Shown here piece by piece: positions 42,768 through 51,476 of a stretch of 64,000 nt of DNA (within the stretch, counting starts at the first letter, position 1; each line of letters begins with the position of its first letter). The position numbers were made by a program, and so were the translations under genes. Source of the stretch: Lachnospiraceae bacterium (GTDB taxonomy: Bacteria; Bacillota; Clostridia; Lachnospirales; Lachnospiraceae); contig JAJQCZ010000023.1 of assembly GCA_021202465.1 (NCBI GenBank), positions 1 to 64,000 on the forward strand, given 5' to 3'. Below the pieces are notes generated by a model. The model searched no databases and was not told where the DNA came from. It saw nothing but the letters and a program-made list of their open reading frames with translations.

Positions 42768-44234
42768 TTATTCACTGAAGAACGGATTCGAGAACACCTG
42801 CTCAAAATCAGGGTTTTCTTCCGCGTACTCGGCCGCCTTGCCGGTCAGCTCGGTCACCACATCGTAATCCGTCTCGGAGCTGTTGGTGTGGTCATAGCTC
42901 AGATTCAGCGTACCGTCGCTGTTGGTGGTGTAGCTGCCGTAGCAAATTGTGCCGGGGATATAATAGACCTGAGAACTGATCGTATCAGTCAGGATGTACT
43001 GGTATTCCAGCTCCATCGAGAAGGTGCCGTCCTCAAAGATATCCATAGTGCCCCAGATGATCGTGGTTCCCTGACCGCTGGACGTATACGGCGTCGCATA
43101 GATCTTGCCGGCCGGGCTGGTGATCACGATATCATAGGAGTACAGAGCCCCGTTTTCCGCGTCCTTGGGCGTTGCCTCGAAGTAGCAGTTCTTGTCCGCA
43201 TCTTCGTCGGCTTCATCCGTGGTCACGCCCATTCCGTTGGTGGTCGCTTCGCTGGGATCCTTGTACCAGATGCCGGCCTGTCCGCCCTCCTCCGGATCAA
43301 AGTTCAGCTGCACATGAGGGAAGCCGAAGGAATAGTAAATGTCATCCACATAGTAGAACTCACCGGTCAGCAGGTTGTCCGTGCTGCTGGTCTCCGCGCT
43401 GCCGCCCTCCACAGTGTACTCAGGGTTCGTTACATAATTCGCATCCCAGACAAATTCTGCGGAGATCTCATAGGTCGCGTCAGCCTGTGCTTCCGTGGTC
43501 ACACCCTCAGCCGAATCGTCATCAATGTCCGTGATATCAATCGTCACCACATCCGAAGAATCTTCGGTGTTCGTCAGTGTCAGGATGATATCCGTGGGAT
43601 ACGCAGTGGTGCTGCAGTTCATGCCCGTTACACTGATCGTCAGCTCATTGTCGAAGATGTTCCACATGGCGCTGAATTGCGGATCGCCATAATCAACCTC
43701 GCCGGTCACCAGATATTCGCACTTGGCCTCGCTGGACGCCGTATAGTCCGTGTTCTCATAGTCCGGGCAGGCCGCCACGCGGATGCTCCACGCGCCGTAA
43801 CCCAGCGTCGTCGTCTCCTGCTCGCCTTCTCCCGACTCCTCCGAAGAGCCTGCCAGGATGTCCGTGACATTGCCGGTATAGGTGCTGCTACCGTCCTCCA
43901 TCACCTTCAGGCTGGCTGTCGCCTCCTTGGTCGAAGAATCCTCATAGATATATACATAATAATATTCCGCATTCTCGACCGCATCAAAGGAGTAATTCCC
44001 CTCCTCGTCTACCGTAAAATTGGCCGGCTTGGACAGGGCGTTCTCATCCACTTCTTCCGTTTCCGCGGCCGCTTCGGCCTCGGCAATCAGCCGCTGGCTG
44101 TTGGTCGCGGTATAAAGGACCTCTTTGATCTGAGAAAAATACGTGCTGGCATGACTGGCCGCGTTGGTGCTGCAGCCCGTCAGCATCGCTGCGGTAAGCC
44201 CCGCGACAGTCAGGATCGTCCATTTCTTCTTCAT
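42768..44234 (-). CDS. Secreted lipoprotein of unknown function
   Basis: A 488-residue lipoprotein: MKKKWTILTVAGLTAAMLTGC gives a signal peptide and lipobox with Cys21. The mature part is acidic and rich in Asp, Glu, Ser, Thr and Tyr, with beta-strand-like stretches (NYSFDAVENAEYYYVYIY, GAWSIRVAACPDYENTDYTAS, YILTDTISSQVYYIPGTICYGSYTTNSDGTLNLSYDH). It resembles carbohydrate- or Ig-like surface proteins, but I cannot name a family. The stop of the preceding four-TM gene overlaps its ATG (ATGA), so it belongs to the permuted GH3 operon. Confidence 0.8.
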   Translation of the reverse strand: MKKKWTILTVAGLTAAMLTGCSTNAASHASTYFSQIKEVLYTATNSQRLIAEAEAAAETEEVDENALSKPANFTVDEEGNYSFDAVENAEYYYVYIYEDSSTKEATASLKVMEDGSSTYTGNVTDILAGSSEESGEGEQETTTLGYGAWSIRVAACPDYENTDYTASSEAKCEYLVTGEVDYGDPQFSAMWNIFDNELTISVTGMNCSTTAYPTDIILTLTNTEDSSDVVTIDITDIDDDSAEGVTTEAQADATYEISAEFVWDANYVTNPEYTVEGGSAETSSTDNLLTGEFYYVDDIYYSFGFPHVQLNFDPEEGGQAGIWYKDPSEATTNGMGVTTDEADEDADKNCYFEATPKDAENGALYSYDIVITSPAGKIYATPYTSSGQGTTIIWGTMDIFEDGTFSMELEYQYILTDTISSQVYYIPGTICYGSYTTNSDGTLNLSYDHTNSSETDYDVVTELTGKAAEYAEENPDFEQVFSNPFFSE

Positions 44235-44665
44235 TCTGCCGCCTCCTTTCTGCCTTTGAAACAGCTGATGATTCCCATAATGACCCCGGCGAGGGAGAGA
44301 ACAATCAGAATGATTACCGGGATCGGGCCGCCCTCCGAGCTGAAGAAATTATAATCGCCGGAAAGCTTGCCGTACATGTAAATATTACCCCAGGTATCTG
44401 CCCAGACATTATAGCTGTTAACGAAGAACAGTCCCAGCCCCCAGGCCGCGCAGAGCGTGCCAAGAAGAGAAAGCCATTCAGTCAGACCGCCGGGTACCAG
44501 GGCGTAAACAGCCAGCAGAACGCCTCCCAGCAGCAGTGCCAGAACTACGGACCAGTCCGCATACTGTGAATAGGTGTTGCCATAAATGATGCACCCGATC
44601 GCCGCGATGACCGACAGAACTGCTCCCGCCATGGGAAGTTTGGTGATGTTTTTACTGATCTTCAT
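44231..44665 (-). CDS. Four-span membrane protein of the GH3 operon
   Basis: A 144-residue membrane protein with four hydrophobic segments (about residues 10-28, 38-56, 62-82 and 113-133) and an extracytoplasmic loop rich in Tyr/Trp/Asn between the third and fourth (NSYNVWADTWGNIYMYGKLSGDYNFFSSEGG). The start at 44665 lies 11 bases after AGGAGG; an upstream in-frame GTG overlaps that site. It follows the permuted GH3 gene by 22 bp and overlaps the lipoprotein gene. No family recognised; it may anchor or chaperone the two surface proteins. Confidence 0.75.
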   Translation of the reverse strand: MKISKNITKLPMAGAVLSVIAAIGCIIYGNTYSQYADWSVVLALLLGGVLLAVYALVPGGLTEWLSLLGTLCAAWGLGLFFVNSYNVWADTWGNIYMYGKLSGDYNFFSSEGGPIPVIILIVLSLAGVIMGIISCFKGRKEAAE

Positions 44666-44686
44666 AATATAACCCACCTCCTCTTT

Positions 44687-47617
44687 TTAAGACTCGACTT
44701 TTGCCAGTCTCTTTTTATCTTTGACAAACTGTATCACAGCCAACGCCAGGAACAGCGCGAACAGTACAATGATGCCGATATTTGCCGCAACCAGTGCAAC
44801 CTCCCAGGTCGGTGCAATGGCCACCATCGTTGACCCGTTGCCCAGGCCGTTCATACGGGCGCTGCGCGATGCCACATACAGATTCCGTTTGGCCGCTTCA
44901 CGCAGAACCTCCAGCATATGACCGTCGCCGTCCTCGATCGCGCTGACAACACGGGATCCGTTCACACCGCTGGAATCCAGGCAGCTGTAATCCATACCGG
45001 CGTCAAACTCTTCCAGCGTATTGTTGTAGTAACCGGTGTCGCAGTATCCGTCAGACGTCACATGTCCTTTGAAGCCCCACTCACCCTTCAGCACGGTCGT
45101 CAGCAGTGCCGAGTAGTTCTTGGCCAGGATCGGACCCACGCGGCCGGTGGATGTCATAACACCCAGAGCGCCGCCGGCGAAGCTGCCCTCGAAGGCTCTC
45201 AGATAAATCTCACGCAGCGACTGCTCATTGACGAACACGCTGAGACCTGTACGCTGTGTCTCCTGATCGTTAACGCACATATGCTTGACACACATGGTCA
45301 CGCCCATCGCCTGCATGGCTTCCACCTCATAGTAACCGCAGTAGTAATCCAGCGTCGCATCCTCGGACCAGTACTGTCCGGCACGGCCGCCGAAGGAAGT
45401 ACGATGCAGGTTAGCCGCGCCGTACCAGATCTCATCATTTCCGATCAGGTAGCAGATCAGGCCTTCATATTTCCCGCGCAGAGTATTCATCTCGGTGTTC
45501 CAGGTGCGGGCTGTCAGCGGATGAGAGACCCAGTGAATTTCACCGCCCGCAGCAGATGTATCATCATCGCCCCGGCCCTGGCTGGGAATATCCAGATCCG
45601 CGACCGCAGCCTGAGAGGTCTTCGTCGTTTCAGCCAGCTGTTCGATCGTCAGCTGGTCAATAAAGGTATCCCACAGCTCGTCATCGAAATCAACATCAAT
45701 CATATCCACCAGGGTCAGTCCGCTGTCTACGCCCTGTGTGAAATCATCCACCGAGGGAGAGTCCTCCGGCGTCTCATAGTAGTAGTTGGACAGAGTATCC
45801 ATCATTTCCTGCGTGGCATCCAGCTGCACCTTCTCGGGCCAGGTGCCTTCCCAGTCAGAGCGGGTCAGGTACACATATTCATAGCCCTCATAGTAGTTGA
45901 TGTCCGCATCGGCAAATGCATTGGTCACTTCCACGTCTGTGTAGATAGACACACTGTAGGTCTCGGCATCCAGTTCATCCTGAGTCCAGGTATAGGTCTT
46001 GGAAGCATCACCGTCCGCGGTCATGCCGTCGGCCGTCGTGTAGCCCTTCGCTGCCAGGATGTTGTTCAGAGCATCATGCGCATCCGTCCCGATCGCGAAA
46101 TAATAATCGCCTGCAGACAGGATGTAGGTCTCTGCACCATAGGTATCATAGGAAGCCAGGAAATACTCCATGCAGGAAATCTCAACCGTCTGGCTCTCTC
46201 CCGGCTCCAGCGTCTCGGTCTTCGCATAATTGATCAGCTGAACCGAAGCTTTCTCGACCAGGTTTTCCTTCTCGTAGTCGCCGTAAGGAGTCTGCGCATA
46301 GACTTCCACCACGTCCTTACCGGCCACATCGCCGGTATTGGTCACCGTCACGGTCACGGTATAGGTGTTGGTCTCCTCATCGAAGGTGACCGAATCCAGC
46401 GTCTGCTCGAATGTCGTATAGCTCAGGCCGTAACCGAAGGTGTAGCACATCTCCTCGTCATAATTCCAGGAGTCTGTCGAGCCGTAGGTCCCCACGGTAC
46501 TGTCGGCATTCCCGGCGTTCATGACCGTGTCCTCGTAACGGGTCTCATAATACTTGTACCCCACATAGATGCCTTCGCCGTAGATCACGTAATAGTCAAT
46601 GTTGGCATCGTTGTTGATCTGATCGTATTCATTCAGCTCATCGGCGTTGCCCCAGGTGCTCGTCCCCTCGACGCCGGCATTCACGACCGCCGGAGAAGAA
46701 AGAGAATTGGCCGCATAGGTGTCCGCCGTCCGGCCGGAGGGGTTGACCTCGCCCGCGAGGACCTCGGCGATGGCCGTGCATCCATAGGAACCGGTCTCGC
46801 CGGTCAGCAGGCAGGCATCCACATCATACTCCTCGAGGAACCCAAGTTCCATCTGGAATTCAGAGGCAATGATCACCACGATCGTGTCAAACACGCCCGC
46901 TTCCTTCTGCTCGCACAGATACTCCATCAGATCTTCCTCATTGGAGGACAGATCCATCATGCGCCGAGCAGAACCATCTTCATAGGTATCGTCGGACGCA
47001 TACTGGTAGACATCATTTCCTTCGGATCCGGTACGGGCCAGAACCACGACGGCCGCGTCATTGTAATCGTCCGCCCAGGTGCTCTCGTACGCCGTCACCG
47101 CGGAGATCTCCGCTTCCGCGACCGAAGAAGTTCCGGTGGAACTCATCTCCGCATACACATTGTCACAGAGCGTCGTGTTCACATTATCCTCGCCGAACTG
47201 CGTCTGCATGGCACTGACGTAGTCCACATAGGAAATGTAATCAGGACTCGATGTGTTGTAAATGCTGGAATTGACTGATGCATTTCCAAACAGGGTGATG
47301 CGGCTTCCCTCAGCCAGAGGCAAAGCACTGTCATCGTTTTTCAGAAGTGTGATTCCTTCCTCCGCAATCTCTACGTTGACGTCTGCCGCGTCATAGTAGA
47401 CCTCAACCAGCGCCGTCGAATCATACCCATATTCATTCTCAACATAGACGGTGAAGGAATCATCATCGCCGCCAACGAGAACAGATTCTGAGATGTTCAT
47501 GTTGCTGTTGACTGTGGATTTGTTGCCCAGTAACAATGTCGTCAGTGACATGCTTAATAGCATCAGCACGCCCATCACTGCCGCCAGGCCACGAAACAGA
47601 AAGGATCTCTTTTTCAT
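44687..47617 (-). CDS. Membrane-anchored, circularly permuted GH3 protein
   Basis: A 976-residue GH3 protein whose domains are in inverted order. After an N-terminal membrane span (about residues 8-30) comes what is normally the second domain (EEGITLLKNDDSALPLAEGSRITLFG; AGEVNPSGRTADTY), then CYTFGYGLSYTTFE and a fibronectin-like domain (AGKDVVEVYAQTPYG). The TIM-barrel part comes last, from about residue 690, with AAGGEIHWVSHPLTARTWN, YWSEDATLDYYCGYYEVEAM, the Lys-His pair in CVKHMCVNDQETQRTG and the nucleophile-like Asp in GHVTSDGYCD. A second span (about 945-965) and a basic end close the protein. The enzyme should face outside, held at both ends. AGGAGG precedes the ATG. Confidence 0.85.
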   Translation of the reverse strand: MKKRSFLFRGLAAVMGVLMLLSMSLTTLLLGNKSTVNSNMNISESVLVGGDDDSFTVYVENEYGYDSTALVEVYYDAADVNVEIAEEGITLLKNDDSALPLAEGSRITLFGNASVNSSIYNTSSPDYISYVDYVSAMQTQFGEDNVNTTLCDNVYAEMSSTGTSSVAEAEISAVTAYESTWADDYNDAAVVVLARTGSEGNDVYQYASDDTYEDGSARRMMDLSSNEEDLMEYLCEQKEAGVFDTIVVIIASEFQMELGFLEEYDVDACLLTGETGSYGCTAIAEVLAGEVNPSGRTADTYAANSLSSPAVVNAGVEGTSTWGNADELNEYDQINNDANIDYYVIYGEGIYVGYKYYETRYEDTVMNAGNADSTVGTYGSTDSWNYDEEMCYTFGYGLSYTTFEQTLDSVTFDEETNTYTVTVTVTNTGDVAGKDVVEVYAQTPYGDYEKENLVEKASVQLINYAKTETLEPGESQTVEISCMEYFLASYDTYGAETYILSAGDYYFAIGTDAHDALNNILAAKGYTTADGMTADGDASKTYTWTQDELDAETYSVSIYTDVEVTNAFADADINYYEGYEYVYLTRSDWEGTWPEKVQLDATQEMMDTLSNYYYETPEDSPSVDDFTQGVDSGLTLVDMIDVDFDDELWDTFIDQLTIEQLAETTKTSQAAVADLDIPSQGRGDDDTSAAGGEIHWVSHPLTARTWNTEMNTLRGKYEGLICYLIGNDEIWYGAANLHRTSFGGRAGQYWSEDATLDYYCGYYEVEAMQAMGVTMCVKHMCVNDQETQRTGLSVFVNEQSLREIYLRAFEGSFAGGALGVMTSTGRVGPILAKNYSALLTTVLKGEWGFKGHVTSDGYCDTGYYNNTLEEFDAGMDYSCLDSSGVNGSRVVSAIEDGDGHMLEVLREAAKRNLYVASRSARMNGLGNGSTMVAIAPTWEVALVAANIGIIVLFALFLALAVIQFVKDKKRLAKVES

Positions 47618-47655
47618 AATTGATACCTCCTTCTCTGGTTTAATTATGTACGTTC

Positions 47656-47683
47656 ATTTTACAAAAATTTCACATTTTCACAA
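47656..47683 (-). promoter_or_regulatory. Promoter of the permuted GH3 operon
   Basis: TTGTGA, 16-bp spacer, TAAAAT on the minus strand, about 35 bp before the start codon. Three direct repeats lie immediately upstream of the -35 box. Confidence 0.55.
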
Positions 47684-47686
47684 CGG

Positions 47687-47716
47687 AACCTGCACAAACT
47701 GCACGGTTAACAGCAC
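47687..47716 (-). promoter_or_regulatory. Triple direct repeat upstream of the GH3 promoter
   Basis: On the minus strand GTGCTGTT, GTGCAGTT and GTGCAGGTT stand in tandem within 30 bp, ending three bases before the -35 box. That is the position of an activator site. The neighbouring LytTR response regulator is the obvious candidate, since LytTR proteins bind short direct repeats. Binding is inferred. Confidence 0.45.
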
Positions 47717-47775
47717 AAAACGTTTTTATATTTCGTAAATTTCTGCCATAGAGGTTCTTAAACTGCGGGAAGGGC

Positions 47776-47813
47776 AAAAAAAGGAGGTCACGGTCTGTGG
47801 CCTCACTTTTTTT
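47776..47813. terminator. Terminator after the sensor kinase gene
   Basis: GAGGTCAC and GTGGCCTC stem (one G-T pair) flanked by seven A on one side and seven T on the other; bidirectional in form. It overlaps the kinase stop codon and separates the two-component operon from the GH3 promoter. Confidence 0.85.
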
Positions 47814-49128
47814 GTCTCTCTGCCGGTATCAGCACCTTCAGGTCGAACCAGTTCTTTTCAGTGGAAATACTGACCGTACCGCCATATTTCTCCGCGGAAT
47901 AACGGATACTTTTTACGCCGTACCCGTGGAACCGCTCGTCCCCCTTGGTGCTGAGAGGCATGCCGCCTTCAAATTTCAGATGTCGCTCAAAATAATTCTC
48001 CACACGAATCAGTACGAAGCCCCGCTGGGAGGTCAGCGTCAGATGAATCAGCCGTTTCTCGGTATCCTTAATTTCCCGCGCCGCCTCGATCGCGTTATCC
48101 AGCGCATTTCCGAAGATCGTACAGATATCCATGGCGTCCATAAAATTCAGCAGCGATCCGTCCGCCACGGTGGTCAGGATGATCTTATGCTTCTGGCAGT
48201 ACAGGTTTTTGCTGGTCAGCACCGTGTCGAGCACGGAATTCCCGGTCTTATTCTGCGCCTCATAATCCCGGATGTCTTCCTCCATGGCGTCAAGAAACGC
48301 CTCGCGCACCGCCGCATCCGGCTCCGCCCGCAGCGCCGCAATCTGATGCTTCAGGTCGTGGTATTTGCGGTTGACCATCTCGATGCTCTCCCGGCTCTGC
48401 TTATACTGCGTGTACTGCATCTCCAGAACATTCTGGATGACATTTAGCTCGTATTTGGCGGACTGCTCCCGCAGCTGCATATGGTAGGCAAAGAGCACCG
48501 CCACGCCGCCGATGTCCACAAAAGTACGGATATTGTAGATTTCCAGCTCTACGGATCCGCTGAAGGGCGTATCGAGCGTCAGGAAACTCAGATTGCTGAT
48601 GACAAAGATCAGGACGCCGATGCAGAACGCCGTGATGAACTCTCTGATATGTATTGTCTCGCACCGCCCGTCCTCCGCTGCACTCTTCTCAAGAAGAAAC
48701 AAACAGATGTACACGACGGCATAAATCGGAAGCATAAAGCCGAATTCAACAAAGCTGTCCGACTCCATACCGCTGCTGACAAAGAAATAGTACAGCTGCC
48801 ATTCCACCGAAGCCGCCAGCTCCGACAGCACGAAGGCCCGTACCGTGCAGTAGCCCACCGTCAGCCAGGGCGCATCCATGCACACAAACATAAAAAGATA
48901 CATCAGGCCCGCGGATCCGATCATCGCCAGAATCCACAGCGCCCCCTCCAGACCGCCGGTCAGGATCAGCTCCAGACTCAGGCAGAGCAGCGCCGCCGCC
49001 GCGATCAGAATAAACGCCGAAATGTCCCTCTTTTTCTGTTTGTAATAGACCAGCAGATAAAGCATGCAGCCGGACCACTGCGCGATGGCCGTATAGAACC
49101 TCGGAATCGTAGGAAGTACATTGCTCAT
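47803..49128 (-). CDS. GHKL-domain sensor histidine kinase
   Basis: A 441-residue kinase of the AgrC/VirS type. The first half has about six membrane spans (residues 15-235). The phospho-acceptor region is in NRKYHDLKHQIAALR, and the GHKL ATPase domain shows FGNALDNAIEAAREI (N box), GFVLIRVENYF and KGDERFHGYGVKSIRYSAEKYGGTVSIS (G box). Such kinases with LytTR partners often sense peptides or envelope state. The ATG overlaps the response-regulator stop by 4 bp. Confidence 0.93.
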   Translation of the reverse strand: MSNVLPTIPRFYTAIAQWSGCMLYLLVYYKQKKRDISAFILIAAAALLCLSLELILTGGLEGALWILAMIGSAGLMYLFMFVCMDAPWLTVGYCTVRAFVLSELAASVEWQLYYFFVSSGMESDSFVEFGFMLPIYAVVYICLFLLEKSAAEDGRCETIHIREFITAFCIGVLIFVISNLSFLTLDTPFSGSVELEIYNIRTFVDIGGVAVLFAYHMQLREQSAKYELNVIQNVLEMQYTQYKQSRESIEMVNRKYHDLKHQIAALRAEPDAAVREAFLDAMEEDIRDYEAQNKTGNSVLDTVLTSKNLYCQKHKIILTTVADGSLLNFMDAMDICTIFGNALDNAIEAAREIKDTEKRLIHLTLTSQRGFVLIRVENYFERHLKFEGGMPLSTKGDERFHGYGVKSIRYSAEKYGGTVSISTEKNWFDLKVLIPAERQKK

Positions 49129-49835
49129 GATCTAAGCTCTCCGATATAATTGGTCAGATCCTCCAGAAACTCGCTCTTCCTGCCGCGGCTGATGACCAGC
49201 TCCTCGCCGGCCACGACCGCCGCGCCGCCCCGGATTGCCTCCACATATTCCAGATTCACCAGATACCCTTTATTGCACCGGGAAAAACCGTGCTTCCGCA
49301 GCGATTCCTCCACGGTCTTCATCGTTCCCGTGGCACTTAGATTCCCTTCCCGGGTGTGATAAACCAGCGTATGCCCCTGACTCTCCACATACAGGACCTG
49401 AGACGCCGCCACCTTCCGGCTGTCCTCCCTGGTGGAAATGATCAGATAAAACTGCTCCTTCTTTTTGATCCGGCTAATCGCCCGTTCCAGTCTCTGCGAA
49501 AAGGCAAAATACGTCACCGGCTTGAGGACATAGTCCAGCGCATCCACCGCATATCCGCGAATGGCATACTGTTGCATGTTGGTAATGAAAACGATCACCA
49601 CACCCTGATCCTTTTCCCGAATCTTCTCAGCCGCCGTCATCCCATCCACCAGACGCATCTGAATATCCATCAGAATGATGTCATAGACAGCCCGGTAATT
49701 ATTGAGAATCTGCTCGCCGTCCCGAAACAGCGAGATCTGCAGCCGGTTGCCGCTCTCCCGCTCATAGCGGCGCAGATATTCCGTAAATTGCGTCAGATAG
49801 TTTTCTTCGTCTTCCACCACAGCGATGTGAATCAT
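49125..49835 (-). CDS. LytTR-family response regulator
   Basis: A 236-residue regulator. Receiver domain: acidic pocket VVEDEENY near residues 6-13, phospho-acceptor Asp57 in IILMDIQM, conserved Thr/Lys in VFITNMQQ and YVLKPVTYF. LytTR DNA-binding domain from about residue 135: ILYVESQGHTLVYHTREG-type strands, FSRCNKGYLVNLEYVEAI and ISRGRKSEFLEDL. The start at 49835 is chosen at the receiver's first strand with CAGGAG eight bases upstream; an in-frame extension to 49913 is not supported. It forms a two-gene operon with the kinase; its likely target is the GH3 operon next door. Confidence 0.93.
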   Translation of the reverse strand: MIHIAVVEDEENYLTQFTEYLRRYERESGNRLQISLFRDGEQILNNYRAVYDIILMDIQMRLVDGMTAAEKIREKDQGVVIVFITNMQQYAIRGYAVDALDYVLKPVTYFAFSQRLERAISRIKKKEQFYLIISTREDSRKVAASQVLYVESQGHTLVYHTREGNLSATGTMKTVEESLRKHGFSRCNKGYLVNLEYVEAIRGGAAVVAGEELVISRGRKSEFLEDLTNYIGELRS

Positions 49836-50034
49836 AGCTTTTTCTCCTGTGCTGTACATCTTTTCAATACATGATTCCTCTATTTTTATATGAGATTTAC
49901 ATCGTCTTGTCAACCCGGTTTTCCGGTGTTATGATACTGGAGTCGGGATTACAAAATCATTCAGCGAAAATCCGCCTTTCGTTCCCTGCGCATGAGAAAG
50001 TCCCAGGCAAATCTGTTGGAAGGAAGATAACATT

Positions 50035-50742
50035 TTGAAAGAAACATTCAGCAAAACAGAAAAATCCGCCACAGCGAAGAGCGATCACAGCCAGACCATC
50101 CGGCGCACGCTCTTTCTTCTGCTCGGCCTCCTGATCATGGCCTACGGCGTAGCCCTTTCCATCAAAGCAGGACTTGGCACCTCGCCGATCTCCAGCGTTC
50201 CCTATGTGCTGAGTGAGATCACACCGCTGACCGTGGGAAATATCACCATTCTGATGCACTGCACCTTTATCCTGCTGCAGATCCTGCTTCTGCGCCGCCG
50301 CTACCGGCTCCTTCAGCTGCTGCAGCTGCCGGTCGCCGTAATCTTCGGCTACATGACGGACTTCGCCGTATGGACACTGGACCCGCTTGTATGCGGCAAT
50401 TACGCCGTGAAGTGGATATTCTGCCTGATCGGCATCGTTCTCGTGGCCGCCGGCGTCAGCTTCGAGGTCGTGGCCAATCTCGTCACACTGGCCGGAGAAG
50501 GTCTGGTCCTCGCCCTGTGTCAGGTGACTCCCGTGAAGTTCAGCACCATGAAGGTCTCGGTTGACACAGCGCTGGTTATTATTGCCTGCATCCTGTCCTT
50601 CCTTTTTCTTCATGGTCTCTATGGAGTGCGCGAGGGAACGATCGCGGCGGCATTTCTGGTCGGAATGATTTCCCGGCAGATCACTCCGCCGCTGACCCGC
50701 GTTGCAGGAAAGATTTTCGGCGAAAGTCCCGGTAAAAGCTGA
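50035..50742 (+). CDS. YczE/YyaS/YitT-like membrane protein (TTG start)
   Basis: A 235-residue membrane protein with five spans from residue 25 on. LLLGLLIMAYGVALSIKAGLGTSPISSVPYVLS and NITILMHCTFILLQILLLRRR are typical of the YczE/YyaS/YitT group, whose transport role is unproven. The start codon is TTG at 50035 after AAGGAAG; no ATG is available near the family's N-terminus. It is divergent from the LytTR regulator and convergent with the thiamine pyrophosphokinase gene 15 bp away. Confidence 0.85.
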   Translation: MKETFSKTEKSATAKSDHSQTIRRTLFLLLGLLIMAYGVALSIKAGLGTSPISSVPYVLSEITPLTVGNITILMHCTFILLQILLLRRRYRLLQLLQLPVAVIFGYMTDFAVWTLDPLVCGNYAVKWIFCLIGIVLVAAGVSFEVVANLVTLAGEGLVLALCQVTPVKFSTMKVSVDTALVIIACILSFLFLHGLYGVREGTIAAAFLVGMISRQITPPLTRVAGKIFGESPGKS

Positions 50743-50757
50743 AAATTGGTGAAATAT

Positions 50758-51396
50758 CTACTTTCTCTCCCAAATCAGGAGAAGCCTTCCCTCACAAACG
50801 GAGACAAACCCCGTGCGCCCGGTAAATTCATTACTGACGCCCACGGGGTATTCGTTTGTCAGGGTCACGTCCTGTACTTCATATTTTAATCCCTGCTCCC
50901 GGACACCCTCAGCGCGGTCACTGAGGCTGAACACAGAAAGATATCCGTCCTCATTGCCGTCAAAATCCCATCGACCATTTTGCAGGACCCGGTACCAGGA
51001 ATTCTCTCCTACCAGAACACCCCGGCCTCCGCGGGCAGCCAGCTCGGTCAGAAGCTGAATATTAGCCATCGTATGAGAGATGCGGCCGCCGGTGCCTCCG
51101 TAGATACGGAAATTCCTGTACCCTCTCTCCCACCCCAGATTCAGGGCCGCCCGCATATCGGTGTCGTCCTTCTCCGCAGGAAGCTGAAGAACATGAGGAT
51201 GATCCGGGCGATATCCCAGTGAATCGAAATCTCCCACCGTCAGATCGACCCGGATGCCGCGCTCCTGACAGTGCCGAAAACCGCCGTCCCCGGCGATCAC
51301 CAGATCCTCCGGACGCGGGGACGGAGTTCCGTCCCCGAAGTCCCCCGCGCCGATGAGGTAGCAGATGCCTGTCTGCACCTGACTGTCTTTCTCCAT
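50758..51396 (-). CDS. thiN: Thiamine pyrophosphokinase
   Basis: A 212-residue enzyme that transfers pyrophosphate from ATP to thiamine to make the active cofactor. VIAGDGGFRHCQERGIRVDLTVGDFDSLG and LQLPAEKDDTDMRAALNLGWERGY are the catalytic motifs; GGTGGRISHTMANIQLL closes the first domain, and a thiamine-binding beta domain follows (YLSVFSLSDRAEGV, LTNEYPVGVSNEF). AGGAGG lies before the ATG. Transcribed alone; no thiamine riboswitch is visible upstream. Confidence 0.95.
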   Translation of the reverse strand: MEKDSQVQTGICYLIGAGDFGDGTPSPRPEDLVIAGDGGFRHCQERGIRVDLTVGDFDSLGYRPDHPHVLQLPAEKDDTDMRAALNLGWERGYRNFRIYGGTGGRISHTMANIQLLTELAARGGRGVLVGENSWYRVLQNGRWDFDGNEDGYLSVFSLSDRAEGVREQGLKYEVQDVTLTNEYPVGVSNEFTGRTGFVSVCEGRLLLIWERK

Positions 51397-51476
51397 GTTC
51401 TTTGCCTCCTCGCGTTGCCTAAAAAACTGTGAATTGTCTAAAACACCCCGGCAGGCTCATTTTATGTTCCCTGCAC

